Source of the DNA: CAYGLF01 sp964350945
GTDB lineage: Bacteria > Chlamydiota > Chlamydiia > Chlamydiales > JAAZZY01
Length of the DNA: 64,000 nucleotides
Assembly (NCBI GenBank): GCA_964350945.1
Contig: CAYGLF010000005.1
Coordinates: forward strand, 18,900-82,899
Direction: 5' to 3'
The translations under genes and the position numbers were made by a program. Positions within the stretch are counted from its first letter, which is position 1. The number at the start of each line of letters is the position of its first letter. A model generated the notes under the pieces. The model had not been told where the DNA came from. It worked only from the letters and a program-made list of their open reading frames with translations, and did not search any database. Shown here in pieces: positions 15,950 through 25,166 of the stretch.

Positions 15950-17038
15950 CTACGCAGGTTTTTCTTCTTTTTCATATTGTATTAGAACATCTTTAATATT
16001 CTCTTTTGTAATCTCATATCTTGAAAGATCCATTCCAAGAGATAGTCCCATTTCGTGTAACTTATCTTTAATTTCGTTAAGTGACTTCTTACCAAAGTTT
16101 CTATACTTAAGCATTTCTGACTCATGGTTAACAATAAGCTCACCAATCGTGTGAATATGCGCCGAATTAAGACAGTTTGTAGATCTTACTGAAAGTTCTA
16201 TTTCATTAATTCTTAAAGACAACTTTCTTAAAATTTCACCTCTATCACTATCAACATCTTCAACTTCCTCTTGGAAAGTTAGATTATAAGTGTCTAAATT
16301 TAAGAATGTTTCAAAATGCTTAATCCCTATTTGAGATGCAAATGAAAGTGCTTCTTTAGGAGTTATTCTTCCATCAGTAGTAACTTCGATAACTAACTTA
16401 TCGTAATCTGTATCTTGACCAACACGTGTGTTTTCGACAAAGTAATTAACAATTTTTACTGGTGAGAATGGCGAATCAATCACAATCTCTCCAGCTACTT
16501 TATTTTCAATAGAGTGTCTTTCAGAAGATACATAACCTCGTCCGTAGCAAACTCTAAAAGTTACTTTGCGTTTCATTGGTTGAGTTGCAGTAAAAATTTC
16601 AAGATTAGGATTCATGACTTCAAAAAGCCCTGATTCAATCATATCAGAAACTTTAACAACATGCTGGCCGTTACCTTTATCCAGCATCTCTTGAGTAATC
16701 TCTAAATTTTTTGTAATGATATTACTTTTTGCGACATTATCACTATTTTCCTCTAAAGGAAGTCTTCTCAGCTTGATTCCTTTCATATTGAGTATGATTG
16801 TAGTCATATCTTCTAAAATACCCTCAACAGCCATGTATTCATGAGGAATACCCTCAATAGAAACAGAAATAATTGCAGGAGCTTCTATAGAAGTTAGCAG
16901 CATTCGTCGCAGTGAATTACCAATAGTGTGACCGAAACCCCTTTCAAAAGGTTCTATAACAAATCGAGCAAAATTGGCATCTGCTTCTTCGACTGTAATT
17001 TTTTCGGGCATTTCAAATTTATTATAAAGCACCGCCAT
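15950..17038 (-). CDS. rpoA: RNA polymerase subunit alpha
   Basis: 362 aa. The N-terminal dimerisation/assembly domain has FARFVIEPFERGFGHTIGNSLRR and EYMAVEGILEDM. The C-terminal domain near 285-350 has LSVRSTNCL and KYRNFGKKSLNEIK, which contact UP elements and activators. It is longer than the 329-aa E. coli protein, as in other chlamydiae. The usual neighbour rpsD is absent between rpsK and rpoA. Confidence 0.98.
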   Translation of the reverse strand: MAVLYNKFEMPEKITVEEADANFARFVIEPFERGFGHTIGNSLRRMLLTSIEAPAIISVSIEGIPHEYMAVEGILEDMTTIILNMKGIKLRRLPLEENSDNVAKSNIITKNLEITQEMLDKGNGQHVVKVSDMIESGLFEVMNPNLEIFTATQPMKRKVTFRVCYGRGYVSSERHSIENKVAGEIVIDSPFSPVKIVNYFVENTRVGQDTDYDKLVIEVTTDGRITPKEALSFASQIGIKHFETFLNLDTYNLTFQEEVEDVDSDRGEILRKLSLRINEIELSVRSTNCLNSAHIHTIGELIVNHESEMLKYRNFGKKSLNEIKDKLHEMGLSLGMDLSRYEITKENIKDVLIQYEKEEKPA

Positions 17039-17075
17039 GAAGGAATCTCCTTAGATCTTGTGTAATTGATTAACT

Positions 17076-17489
17076 TTAAACTCTACGTCTTTTACGAGGT
17101 CTGCAGCCATTATGAGCTACAGGGGTATTGTCTCTGATCGTTGTAATTAGTAAGCCAGAGCTTTGCAGTCCTCGAACTGCTGACTCACGTCCAGCTCCTG
17201 GTCCTTTTAAATTTACTTCGGCTTCTTTCATACCTCTAGACATTGCTGTTTTTGCTGCGTTTTGAGCTGCAACAGTGGCCGCAAATGCTGAAGATTTTCT
17301 TGAACCTGAAAAGTTAACCTTTCCAGCTGATGCCCATGAAATAACATTTCCTAATGGATCACAAATTGAAACAATCGTGTTATTGAAAGTTGCTTTTACA
17401 TAAACAACTCCCGAAGGGACAGTACGTAAAACTTTCTTTTTTGTTTTAGTAGCTTTACCTTTTGCTTTATTTTGTTGCTGTTTAGCCAC
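17076..17489 (-). CDS. rpsK: 30S ribosomal protein S11
   Basis: 137 aa. A Lys-rich extension (residues 1-22) precedes the S11 core TFNNTIVSICDPLGNVISWASAG, and the C-terminus NGCRPRKRRRV is invariant. It forms the platform of the 30S subunit near the E site. An AAAAGGAG ribosome site lies upstream. Confidence 0.98.
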   Translation of the reverse strand: MAKQQQNKAKGKATKTKKKVLRTVPSGVVYVKATFNNTIVSICDPLGNVISWASAGKVNFSGSRKSSAFAATVAAQNAAKTAMSRGMKEAEVNLKGPGAGRESAVRGLQSSGLLITTIRDNTPVAHNGCRPRKRRRV

Positions 17490-17515
17490 AAACGAACTCC
17501 TTTTAATTTGTGAAT

Positions 17516-17899
17516 TTACTTAGGACCGGGTGCTTTCTTTTTACCGGCGATAGATTTTTTCTTTCCTTTTCTTGTACGAGCATTCGTACTTGTTCTTTGT
17601 CCTCTAACAGGCAAACCTGCACGATGACGCATTCCTCGGTAACAGTTGATGCTTACAAGTCTCTTAATATTATTTTGAACATAACGACGAAGGTCACCTT
17701 CAACCATATATTCTTTTTGTAAAAGTGTAGTAATTGAAGCAACTTCTTCAGGTCTCAATTTATGCGTGCGTAGGTTTGGATCCAAATTTAATTTTTGTAT
17801 TATCTCACATGATTTCTTTTTTCCAATACCGTAAATGTACGTTAGACTTATTTCAAGTCGCTTACTATCTGGTATATCAACACCTAGAATACGAGTCAT
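17516..17899 (-). CDS. rpsM: 30S ribosomal protein S13
   Basis: 127 aa: MTRILGVDIP, IYGIGKKKSCEII, then CYRGMRHRAGLPVRGQRTSTNAR and a Lys-rich tail. Located in the 30S head, contacting tRNA and L5. GGAGAG precedes the ATG. The 71 bp between secY and rpsM hold no rpmJ (L36), adk, infA or map, unlike E. coli or Bacillus. Confidence 0.98.
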   Translation of the reverse strand: MTRILGVDIPDSKRLEISLTYIYGIGKKKSCEIIQKLNLDPNLRTHKLRPEEVASITTLLQKEYMVEGDLRRYVQNNIKRLVSINCYRGMRHRAGLPVRGQRTSTNARTRKGKKKSIAGKKKAPGPK

Positions 17900-17970
17900 T
17901 ATCTCTCCATTTCATCGTTTATCTAAAAAAACGTAATTATTTTACCACACAGGGCAATTTGTTAAAATTG

Positions 17971-19344
17971 TTATCTTACCCTTGGGCGGTTTCTTTTCAT
18001 TAGCCCATCATACTTCTTCATAAGAAGATGGGAGTCAATCTGTTGCATTGTATCTAATATCACACCTATAAGAATAAGGAGTGAAGTCCCTCCAAAAAAG
18101 TGGCTTATGGTTATGTCTACATTCAAAACTTTACTTACAATAGTTGGCAGTACTGCAATAGTTGCTAAAAATATAGCACCAATAAAGGTAATCCTATTCA
18201 TAGTAGATTCCAGATATTGCTGAGTAGGCTTTCCTTGACGAACTCCAGGAATAAATGCTCCATTTCTCTTCATATCAGAGGCAATTTGCTCCGGTTTAAA
18301 TTGCGTTGAGGTCCAGAAAAAAGTAAAAAATAAAATTAGAACAACATTAAGGACAGTATAAACCGTTGATCCTGGTGATAAGTAAGTAGCCATTGAAGCT
18401 ATCCATTTCATTGAAGATCCGCTTAGCATCTGTGAAATTGTTGCTGGAAACATCAAAAGTGCAGATGCAAAAATTACAGGTATAACACCTGCATAATTGA
18501 TCTTAAGTGGGATGTATGAGTTATTATCATTTGTTTGTGTACCAACTAACTGACGAGCATATTGCAAGGGAACCTTTTTTTGCCCTTGAATAACCTGTAT
18601 AGTTCCCATGATCACGCATACAAAAACAATTGTAAGTATAACCAGTGATGAAATTGACATCTGACCAGCTTGTTGAGAATACAAATTCAGTTGCTTAGCT
18701 ATCAATCCAATGGCACTTGGTATCTGTGATAAAATACCTACAGCAATAATTAAACTGATTCCATTCCCAATTCCCTTTTCAGATATTTGCTCTCCAATCC
18801 ATATAAGAAAAAGGGTTCCCGTTGTCATTGTAAGAATAACAATTAAATAAAATAGCCATGGTATACCAAACGCTTGAATTTTGTATAACTCATAGATAAC
18901 AATGCCCGGTTGAGATTGGTTCATTTGAAGAGCATATCGTGCTAGAAGTGCTGATTGAAAAATTGATAGAACCGAGGCAAATAAACGAGTCCATTTTCCA
19001 ATTTTTTTCTTAGAGGCTTCTTGATTTTCTTTCATCTCTCTCTGTAGACTTGGTAGTAAAGCTACGAGCAGTTGAATCATAATTGAAGCTGTAATAAAGG
19101 GCATAATACTAAGAGCAATTACTGTCATTTGCCCAAAAGCTCCACCAGAGAAAATATCAAGTAATTGGAAAAGGTTTTGACCACCTTTACTCATAAACTT
19201 AAAGTAATTTAAAGCTAGTTCACCATTAATTCCAGGAACAGGAACAAAGGATCCTAATCTAACTACGGCAATAAGTGCCAGAGTGTATAAGACTTTTTTC
19301 TTTAAGTCTGGGATTGAAAAAATTTTTTGTACCGCTCGAAACAT
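17971..19344 (-). CDS. secY: Preprotein translocase subunit SecY
   Basis: 457 aa with ten predicted membrane segments. Family motifs include VPVPGIN, ALSIMPFITASIMIQLL, IWIGEQISEKGIGNGISLII, and the cytoplasmic loop near IQGQKKVPLQYARQ. It is the central channel for Sec export, needed for the many signal-peptide proteins in this window. It lies 6 bp after rplO in the same operon. Confidence 0.98.
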   Translation of the reverse strand: MFRAVQKIFSIPDLKKKVLYTLALIAVVRLGSFVPVPGINGELALNYFKFMSKGGQNLFQLLDIFSGGAFGQMTVIALSIMPFITASIMIQLLVALLPSLQREMKENQEASKKKIGKWTRLFASVLSIFQSALLARYALQMNQSQPGIVIYELYKIQAFGIPWLFYLIVILTMTTGTLFLIWIGEQISEKGIGNGISLIIAVGILSQIPSAIGLIAKQLNLYSQQAGQMSISSLVILTIVFVCVIMGTIQVIQGQKKVPLQYARQLVGTQTNDNNSYIPLKINYAGVIPVIFASALLMFPATISQMLSGSSMKWIASMATYLSPGSTVYTVLNVVLILFFTFFWTSTQFKPEQIASDMKRNGAFIPGVRQGKPTQQYLESTMNRITFIGAIFLATIAVLPTIVSKVLNVDITISHFFGGTSLLILIGVILDTMQQIDSHLLMKKYDGLMKRNRPRVR

Positions 19345-19350
19345 ATCTTT

Positions 19351-19794
19351 TTATTTGACCGTTTTATATTTTATTTTCGCTGCTTCAAGCTTTTCGATTG
19401 CAGTTTTTGAGAATGCGTTTAACTCAATGGTAACTTTTTTAGTTAATTCACCCTGAGCTAATAGTTTTACACCATACGAAGGTCCGCTTACGAAACCACG
19501 CTGTCTTAGTGTATCTATATTTACAACATCACCATCTTGGTAGATATCTTCTAATTGCTCTAAGTTCACTGTATCAACAGGTCTTCTAAAACGAGCATTT
19601 GAAAAACCACGTGTTGGTAGTTTTTGAAATAATCGAACACCACCACCTTCATAGGTATGTCTTCTTTTATAGCCAGATCTAGATCCAGCTCCTTTTTCAC
19701 CGCGCCCAGACGTTTTGCCTAAGCCACTTCCTGGACCTCGTCCCAAACGGTTTCTTTTATTCTTAAGTTTTGATGCGAATTGATTCAGTTTCAT
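19351..19794 (-). CDS. rplO: 50S ribosomal protein L15
   Basis: 147 aa with the Gly/Arg-rich L15 head RLGRGPGSGLGKTSGRGEKGAG and GGGVRLFQKLPTRGF. It directly abuts rpsE with no gap; rpmD (L30), normally between S5 and L15, is missing here as in other chlamydiae. Confidence 0.98.
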   Translation of the reverse strand: MKLNQFASKLKNKRNRLGRGPGSGLGKTSGRGEKGAGSRSGYKRRHTYEGGGVRLFQKLPTRGFSNARFRRPVDTVNLEQLEDIYQDGDVVNIDTLRQRGFVSGPSYGVKLLAQGELTKKVTIELNAFSKTAIEKLEAAKIKYKTVK

Positions 19795-20298
19795 CTAAGC
19801 AATCCCTCTTGATTGTAAGCATTCTTCTTTATTACGTAGCTGTCTTAGTGCTTTAAAAGTTGCATGAACTAGGTTCATTGGGTTGTTACAACCTAAACTT
19901 TTAGCAACAACATCTTTAATCCCCGCTAATTCCAAAATTGCACGAACTTTAGAACCTGCAATAATACCAGTACCTTCTCGAGCAGGCTTTAGTAGTAAAA
20001 CAGCTCCATCAAACCTCACTAGAATCTCATGAGGAATTGTGGTGCCATTTCTTTTTACGGTCATTATGTTTCGTTTTGCATCATCAGCACCTTTTCTAAT
20101 TGAGTCTGCAACTTCATTCGCCTTCGCAAAGCCATATCCAATATGATTGTTATAATCTCCTACTAAAATCAAAGCTGAAAAACTAAATTTTCTACCACCT
20201 TTTAAAACTTTTGAACATCGATTAATGAACAATACTTTTTCTTCAAATTCAGTAGTAAAATCTTGTATATTTTGATTTTGCTGGTTACTTGTAGTCAT
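19795..20298 (-). CDS. rpsE: 30S ribosomal protein S5
   Basis: 167 aa. Double-stranded-RNA-like fold with RCSKVLKGGRKFSFSALILVGD, GYGFAKANEVADSIRKG, GTGIIAGSKVRAILELAGI and NPMNLVHATFKAL. It helps translational fidelity and mRNA entry. A Gln/Asn-rich 15-residue leader precedes the core. Confidence 0.98.
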   Translation of the reverse strand: MTTSNQQNQNIQDFTTEFEEKVLFINRCSKVLKGGRKFSFSALILVGDYNNHIGYGFAKANEVADSIRKGADDAKRNIMTVKRNGTTIPHEILVRFDGAVLLLKPAREGTGIIAGSKVRAILELAGIKDVVAKSLGCNNPMNLVHATFKALRQLRNKEECLQSRGIA

Positions 20299-20318
20299 AA
20301 TTCTCTTTTTTTAATTAG

Positions 20319-20678
20319 TTATATTTGTAGACCGTTCTCACGAACAGTATCTGCTAATCGTGCTATCTGACCGTGGTATTTATTACCTCTACGATCTAAG
20401 ACAGCCATTTTTATACCTTTTTTTTCACAAAGCGATGCAATTAATTCCCCTAAAACTTTAGCGGACTCACGGCTAGGACTCATTTTTATCTCTTTGCTAA
20501 GAGTTGTTCCACTAACCAAGGTTACTCCTTTTAGGTCATCGATAAGTTGAACACTGAGTTGCTTATTTGTTTTCGAGATACATAATCTTGGACGTTCTGC
20601 TGTTCCCTTGATTTTCTTGCGTATCCTTAAGACTCGTTTCTTTTTTCTTTCAATCGACTTAAGCTGACTTTTTTCCAT
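20319..20678 (-). CDS. rplR: 50S ribosomal protein L18
   Basis: 119 aa, basic. KRVLRIRKKIKGTAERPRLCI, then VLGELIASLCEKKGI and FDRRG-like VLDRRGNKYHGQIARLADTVRENGL. It binds 5S rRNA together with L5. Confidence 0.98.
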   Translation of the reverse strand: MEKSQLKSIERKKKRVLRIRKKIKGTAERPRLCISKTNKQLSVQLIDDLKGVTLVSGTTLSKEIKMSPSRESAKVLGELIASLCEKKGIKMAVLDRRGNKYHGQIARLADTVRENGLQI

Positions 20679-20698
20679 GATACTTTATTCCTAAATAA

Positions 20699-21241
20699 TT
20701 ACTTTTTAGCAGCAGACTTACCTGCTTTTCTTCTGAGATATTTACCAACATAATGGACACCTTTTCCTTTGTAAGGTTCAGGTTTTCTTAGATGATGGAG
20801 TTCCGCTGCAAATTGACCAATAAGTTGCTTATCAATCCCAGAAATAGTTACGAGTGTGTTCTTTTCCACATCCACACTAAGACCTTCAGGAATTTTTTTA
20901 ATAGTTGGATGAGAAAATCCAAGTTGGAGATTCACATCATTACCTTGAACAGCTGCACGGTAACCGACACCTTTTAGTTCTAGTTTCTTAGAAAATCCTG
21001 TTGTCACACCCAAGACCATGTTGTTAATGAGTGTTCGGTAAAGTCCATGAAACTTGGAGTGACAGTCTTTTTCATTTTCAATCAAAAGAGATACCGAGCC
21101 ATCTTCCACCACGATATTTATTTTTTTTAGAACCTTTAGTTCTAATTTTCCTTTTGGTCCTTTGACAGTGACCAGCATATTATCGACCGTACATTCTACT
21201 CCCTTAGGCAGGAGAATCGGTTGCTTTCCTAATTTTGACAT
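20699..21241 (-). CDS. rplF: 50S ribosomal protein L6
   Basis: 180 aa with two L6 repeats. The second carries ELKGVGYRAAVQG, SGIDKQLIGQFAAE and RKPEPYKGKGVHYVGKYLRRKAG. It sits near the factor-binding site. Confidence 0.98.
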   Translation of the reverse strand: MSKLGKQPILLPKGVECTVDNMLVTVKGPKGKLELKVLKKINIVVEDGSVSLLIENEKDCHSKFHGLYRTLINNMVLGVTTGFSKKLELKGVGYRAAVQGNDVNLQLGFSHPTIKKIPEGLSVDVEKNTLVTISGIDKQLIGQFAAELHHLRKPEPYKGKGVHYVGKYLRRKAGKSAAKK

Positions 21242-21259
21242 ATCAATTTCTCCTAAATA

Positions 21260-21652
21260 TTACCACGCAAAGGCGAGCAGTTCTCCGCCAATATTTTTCT
21301 TTTTCGCTTCTTGTCCATCCATTATTCCGTTGGAGGTGGATAAAATACTGATCCCCATTCCTCCTAGAACACGTGGTATTTGATCTTTCGATACATATCT
21401 GCGCATACCAGGTCTTGATTTGCGATCAATTCTCTTGATTACAGGATTTCTGTTAGAATCATACTTCAGCATAATTTTAAGAAAAGGTCTTACATCATCT
21501 TTTATTAATTTATAACCATCAATAAAGCCTTTATCGTGGAGTACTTTTAATATTTCTAATTTGATTTTAGAATAAGGAGCTACCGTATAACGGTTTTGTG
21601 CCTGTGAAGCATTTCTTATTCTTGTTAATAAGTCGGCAATTGGATCAGTCAT
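21260..21652 (-). CDS. rpsH: 30S ribosomal protein S8
   Basis: 130 aa: MTDPIADLLTRIRNA, YSKIKLEILKVL, RRYVSKDQIP and STSNGIMDGQEAKKKNIGGE with the conserved acidic/aromatic C-terminus. It follows rplE directly; rpsN (S14), normally between them, is missing from this cluster. Confidence 0.98.
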   Translation of the reverse strand: MTDPIADLLTRIRNASQAQNRYTVAPYSKIKLEILKVLHDKGFIDGYKLIKDDVRPFLKIMLKYDSNRNPVIKRIDRKSRPGMRRYVSKDQIPRVLGGMGISILSTSNGIMDGQEAKKKNIGGELLAFAW

Positions 21653-21661
21653 AGTAACTTC

Positions 21662-22207
21662 CTATTTATTTTTCCCTTTAAATGGCATTCCCATTTGAGT
21701 TAGTAATTCAAGACATTCTGCATCGGTTTGTGCCGAAGTTACGAATGTAATATGCATTCCTTGAGCTCGCTTTACTTTATCTAAATCGATCTCAGGGAAT
21801 ATTTGCTGGTCATCAATTCCGAGTGAATAGTTACCATTCCCGTCACATTTAGTATTAAAGCCTCTAAAATCGCGGATACGTGGTGCGCTAATATGAATGA
21901 ATCTATAGAGGAAGTCATACATGCGAGAACCTCTTAAAGTTACCTTCAAACCAACATTTTGACCTTCTCTTAATTTAAAGTTTGAAACTGATTTTTTAGC
22001 TTTCATTAAAATAGGTTTTTGCGCAGAAAGCATTGTAAGTTCATTAATACAATCTTGAACTGCATTTTTGTCCTTAAGTGCTTGTGCAATTCCCATGTTA
22101 ATTACAATCTTCTTTAAAACTGGAACCTGCATTACATTTTTATATGCAAACTTTTCCTTAAGTTTAGGTGTAATCTCTGTCTTATATCTTTCCTGTAAAA
22201 CACTCAT
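21662..22207 (-). CDS. rplE: 50S ribosomal protein L5
   Basis: 181 aa with LKKIVINMGIAQALKDK, the LREGQNVGLKVTLRG segment and the FNTKCDGNGNYSLGI loop. It binds 5S rRNA and contacts S13 across the subunit interface. 8 bp separate it from rplX. Confidence 0.98.
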   Translation of the reverse strand: MSVLQERYKTEITPKLKEKFAYKNVMQVPVLKKIVINMGIAQALKDKNAVQDCINELTMLSAQKPILMKAKKSVSNFKLREGQNVGLKVTLRGSRMYDFLYRFIHISAPRIRDFRGFNTKCDGNGNYSLGIDDQQIFPEIDLDKVKRAQGMHITFVTSAQTDAECLELLTQMGMPFKGKNK

Positions 22208-22215
22208 AATATTCT

Positions 22216-22575
22216 CTATTTGCTCGTATCTTTTTTGATTTTCTTAGCTGGCTTAAGGGTATTTCGATAGACAACAGTTTTCCCTTTACTTTGGTAAACT
22301 AGCTCTTTTTCCCCCTTCTCATTAATCTGAAGTTTTACCTTTTCTTTAGGCTCAGCTTCAATATAGAGACGGACATTCGATATATGCACGGGTTTTTCTA
22401 TTTCAAGAATTTGACCTAGTTTATTTTGACCTTGTGGTTTCATATGTTTTTTTCGAACATTGATACCTTTGACCAAAATACGTTCTTTACTTTTTGCTAG
22501 AACTTGACCAACTTTCCCTTTATCATTTCCTGCAATAACGAGGACATTATCGCCAGATCTAATCCATTTTCTCAT
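22216..22575 (-). CDS. rplX: 50S ribosomal protein L24
   Basis: 119 aa. KOW motif SGDNVLVIAGNDKGKVGQVL at residues 7-26, then GINVRKKHMKP and a Lys-rich C-terminal tail a little longer than in E. coli. It is an early assembly protein that starts 50S folding. Confidence 0.98.
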   Translation of the reverse strand: MRKWIRSGDNVLVIAGNDKGKVGQVLAKSKERILVKGINVRKKHMKPQGQNKLGQILEIEKPVHISNVRLYIEAEPKEKVKLQINEKGEKELVYQSKGKTVVYRNTLKPAKKIKKDTSK

Positions 22576-22589
22576 TGTTATACCTTATT

Positions 22590-22958
22590 TTAAATCACTT
22601 CTGGAGCAAGTGAGCTAATTTTCAAATACCCTTTTTCTCTAACTTCGCGGGCTACCGGCCCAAAAATTCGAGTTCCTTTAGGGTTCCCTTTATCATCAAT
22701 GATCACACAACTATTCGTATCGAATTTAAGCTTTGATCCATCAGGCCTTCTAATATATGAGGAAGTTCTGACAACAACAGCTTTAATTACAGTTCCTTTT
22801 TTAGCAGTCGCTCCTGGTTGTGATTCCTTGACGGCACAAACAATAATGTCTCCAACTGCTGCATACCTTCTTTTAGATCCACCTAAAACTTTAAAGCACA
22901 TCACACGCTTAGCACCTGTATTGTCTGCAACTTTAAGCTCTGTTTGCTGTTGTATCAT
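22590..22958 (-). CDS. rplN: 50S ribosomal protein L14
   Basis: 122 aa, strongly conserved: MIQQQTELKVADNTGAKRV, GDIIVCAVKESQPGA, RIFGPVAREVREKGY. It forms an intersubunit bridge. It abuts rpsQ with a single base between stop and start. Confidence 0.98.
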   Translation of the reverse strand: MIQQQTELKVADNTGAKRVMCFKVLGGSKRRYAAVGDIIVCAVKESQPGATAKKGTVIKAVVVRTSSYIRRPDGSKLKFDTNSCVIIDDKGNPKGTRIFGPVAREVREKGYLKISSLAPEVI

Positions 22959-22959
22959 T

Positions 22960-23238
22960 TTACTTATTCCCTTCTATTTTCTTGACGACCAACCATTTTT
23001 TTGTCTTGGAGTATGGACGGCATTCTTTAATTAAAACGCGATCGCCTACTTTGATTTCATTTGATTGATCATGTGCATAATATTTTTTACCACGAGTTAT
23101 AACCTTCTGGTACCTGGGATGTCTTATTGTTGTATTTACATTCACAACAACTGTATTATCCATTTTGTCAGATAGAACTTCCCCTATCTTTTCACGTCTC
23201 TTACCTCGGGTATTTTCAGATAGTACCTGCATGATCAT
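22960..23238 (-). CDS. rpsQ: 30S ribosomal protein S17
   Basis: 92 aa, OB fold: RGKRREKIGEVLSDKMDNTV, RHPRYQKVITRGKKYYAHD, GDRVLIKECRPYSKTKKWLV. It starts by an ATGA overlap with the rpmC stop, showing translational coupling. Confidence 0.98.
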   Translation of the reverse strand: MIMQVLSENTRGKRREKIGEVLSDKMDNTVVVNVNTTIRHPRYQKVITRGKKYYAHDQSNEIKVGDRVLIKECRPYSKTKKWLVVKKIEGNK

Positions 23239-23453
23239 TTAACCTTATGTTCTTGTGTTTGTTTCATATTAATCGCTGTTAAAGCCCTTGCAATGTCCTT
23301 TCTATATTTTTTTAGAAGGTGTGGTTTATCAAGCTTTCTATTAAGGCGATATTCATTTCTTAGCTTATAAAGATTTTCTGCACTCTCTGTGCAAACTAAT
23401 TTGAGCTGATCAATTGTTTTTTCTTGGTCTGATACTTTAGTTTTTTTAGCCAT
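23235..23453 (-). CDS. rpmC: 50S ribosomal protein L29
   Basis: 72 aa from the ATG at 23453, which has AGAGGA 6 nt upstream. The frame extends 12 codons further, but that would overlap rplP and add residues not seen in L29. Core: DQLKLVCTESAENLYKLRNEYR, KYRKDIARALTAI. It lies at the tunnel exit and helps bind SRP and trigger factor. Confidence 0.95.
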   Translation of the reverse strand: MAKKTKVSDQEKTIDQLKLVCTESAENLYKLRNEYRLNRKLDKPHLLKKYRKDIARALTAINMKQTQEHKVK

Positions 23454-23463
23454 GTTTTCCTCT

Positions 23464-23883
23464 TTAAACTCTCTCAACTCGTTCAACAAAACGCGTTCTA
23501 ATTCCTAGTTTAGCAGATGCTCTTCCAAATGCCTGTTGTGCAATTTCTCGAGATACATTAGCTACTTCAAACAAAATTTTACCAGGCCTTACTACAGCAA
23601 CCCATTTGTCAACAGATCCTTTACCTTTTCCCATACGAACCTCGGCAGGTTTCTTTGTCACAGCTTTGTCCGGGAATACTCGAATCCAAACCTTACCCTT
23701 TCTTTGGAAAAATCTGTTGATTGCAATACGGCATGCTTCAATTTGTGTATTTGTGATACGTCCACGTTCCAGTACTTGAATCCCGTACTCTCCAAAGTCT
23801 ACAAAACTTCCACCTTTGCTAAGTCCAGCGTGCTGTCCTTTCTGCTGTTTTCTAAATTTAGTTTTTTTGGGCATTAAAGCCAT
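23464..23883 (-). CDS. rplP: 50S ribosomal protein L16
   Basis: 139 aa: MPKKTKFRKQQKGQHAGLSK, GQYGIQ-like FGEYGIQVLERG, RKGKVWIRVFPDK, RMGKGKGSVDKWVAVVRPG. The ATG at 23883 has GGAGG 8 nt upstream, so it is preferred to the in-frame ATG three codons later. It helps form the A-site tRNA pocket. Confidence 0.98.
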   Translation of the reverse strand: MALMPKKTKFRKQQKGQHAGLSKGGSFVDFGEYGIQVLERGRITNTQIEACRIAINRFFQRKGKVWIRVFPDKAVTKKPAEVRMGKGKGSVDKWVAVVRPGKILFEVANVSREIAQQAFGRASAKLGIRTRFVERVERV

Positions 23884-23884
23884 T

Positions 23885-24532
23885 TTAAGTTCCTCCGTTC
23901 GCTGCTAGAAGTTCTTCGCCACGGTTAATCCATACCTTAATTCCTATGGTTCCATAGGTTGTTTCAGCTCGCGCCGTTGCATAATCAATGTCTGCTTTAA
24001 TAGTGTGAAGCGGTATAGAACCTTCCTTATACCACTCACTTCTTGCAATCTCAGCACCACCTAGTCGGCCTGAGATTTGAACCTTAATGCCATGACAACC
24101 TGCATCTCTAGAGGATTGGATTGCCTTTTTTAAAGCTCTTCTAAAAGCAACACGTCTTTCTATTTGTTTAGAAATACCTTCTGCAACTAGTAACGCTTCT
24201 AGGTCAGGTCTTTTAACTTCCTCAACTTCTACCCAGACTTCTTTTCCAGTTAGTTGACTTAGTTCTTTTTTAAGAAGATCAATTTCTGCACCTTTCTTAC
24301 CTATAACCAGACCAGGTCTTGCGGTATGAATAGTAACTTCAATTTTCTCACTCAAACGTTTAATAATAATCTTGGATGAACCTTCGCAGGTTGATTTTTT
24401 CTTTAAATACTTTCTAATTGCGAAATCTTCTAAAAGTAGATCGCCATACTCTTCTTTGTTGGCGTACCAAACAGAGTGCCATTTCTTATTTCTAACTAAT
24501 CGAAATCCAGTTGGACAGACTTTCTGACCCAT
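23885..24532 (-). CDS. rpsC: 30S ribosomal protein S3
   Basis: 215 aa: MGQKVCPTGFRLV, KH domain with GLVIGKKGAEIDLLKKEL, and C-terminal SGRLGGAEIARSEWYKEGSIPLHT, TTYGTIGIKVWINRGEE. It lines the mRNA entry channel. 5 bp separate it from rplV. Confidence 0.98.
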   Translation of the reverse strand: MGQKVCPTGFRLVRNKKWHSVWYANKEEYGDLLLEDFAIRKYLKKKSTCEGSSKIIIKRLSEKIEVTIHTARPGLVIGKKGAEIDLLKKELSQLTGKEVWVEVEEVKRPDLEALLVAEGISKQIERRVAFRRALKKAIQSSRDAGCHGIKVQISGRLGGAEIARSEWYKEGSIPLHTIKADIDYATARAETTYGTIGIKVWINRGEELLAANGGT

Positions 24533-24537
24533 GTAGT

Positions 24538-24885
24538 TTACTCCTTATCGCTTCCGACAACAATCGTAAAATGGCTCATACGCTTAAGAACCGGTGAACG
24601 ACCGCCTTTATTTCTTGGTTTTGCCCGTTTTAATCTTGGGCCTTCATCTACTTTAACTTCTAACACTTTCATGTTCTCACGCTTGAGATCTGACTGCATC
24701 TCCATATTTGCGACTGCACTGTCGAGCGTTTTTTTAAACATTCTGCCAGCCTTTAAACCGCTAAACTCTAGTTGAGCTTTCGCTTGAACGACATCCATAC
24801 CTCGGATGACATTTGCGATTAAACGTGCCTTAAGAGGACTGATTCTTAAGTATTTTGACTTTGCTGTTGCCAGTTCCATATTCAT
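24538..24885 (-). CDS. rplV: 50S ribosomal protein L22
   Basis: 115 aa: AKSKYLRISPLKARLIANVIRG, VDEGPRLKRAKPRNKGGRSPVL with the beta-hairpin that reaches into the exit tunnel, and KRMSHFTIVV. 11 bp from rpsS. Confidence 0.98.
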   Translation of the reverse strand: MNMELATAKSKYLRISPLKARLIANVIRGMDVVQAKAQLEFSGLKAGRMFKKTLDSAVANMEMQSDLKRENMKVLEVKVDEGPRLKRAKPRNKGGRSPVLKRMSHFTIVVGSDKE

Positions 24886-24896
24886 TCTCTCACTAT

Positions 24897-25157
24897 TTAT
24901 TTTGTCGGATGGCCTTTAAATGATCGAGTAGGTGAAAACTCACCAAGTCGATGACCTACCATATTTTCTGAAACAAACACGGCAAAAAACTTTTTCCCGT
25001 TATGGACATCAAAAGTATGGCCTACCATTTCTGGAACAATCATCGACCTTCTAGACCAGGTCTTAATTGTTTTTTTGCTGCTCTCTTGATTTTGTTTGTC
25101 GACTTTTTTCATTAAATGATGGTCAACAAATGGTCCTTTTTTTAGCGATCTAGCCAT
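24897..25157 (-). CDS. rpsS: 30S ribosomal protein S19
   Basis: 86 aa: MARSLKKGPFVDHHLMKKV, KTWSRRSMIVPEMVGHTFDV, NMVGHRLGEFSPTRSFKGH. It is in the 30S head beside S13. Confidence 0.98.
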   Translation of the reverse strand: MARSLKKGPFVDHHLMKKVDKQNQESSKKTIKTWSRRSMIVPEMVGHTFDVHNGKKFFAVFVSENMVGHRLGEFSPTRSFKGHPTK

Positions 25158-25166
25158 GATGCTTCC

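Noticed and set aside
17900..17970. rpmJ (L36) between secY and rpsM
   Set aside because: No MKVRxSVK-like frame on either strand; the gap is too short and AT-rich.
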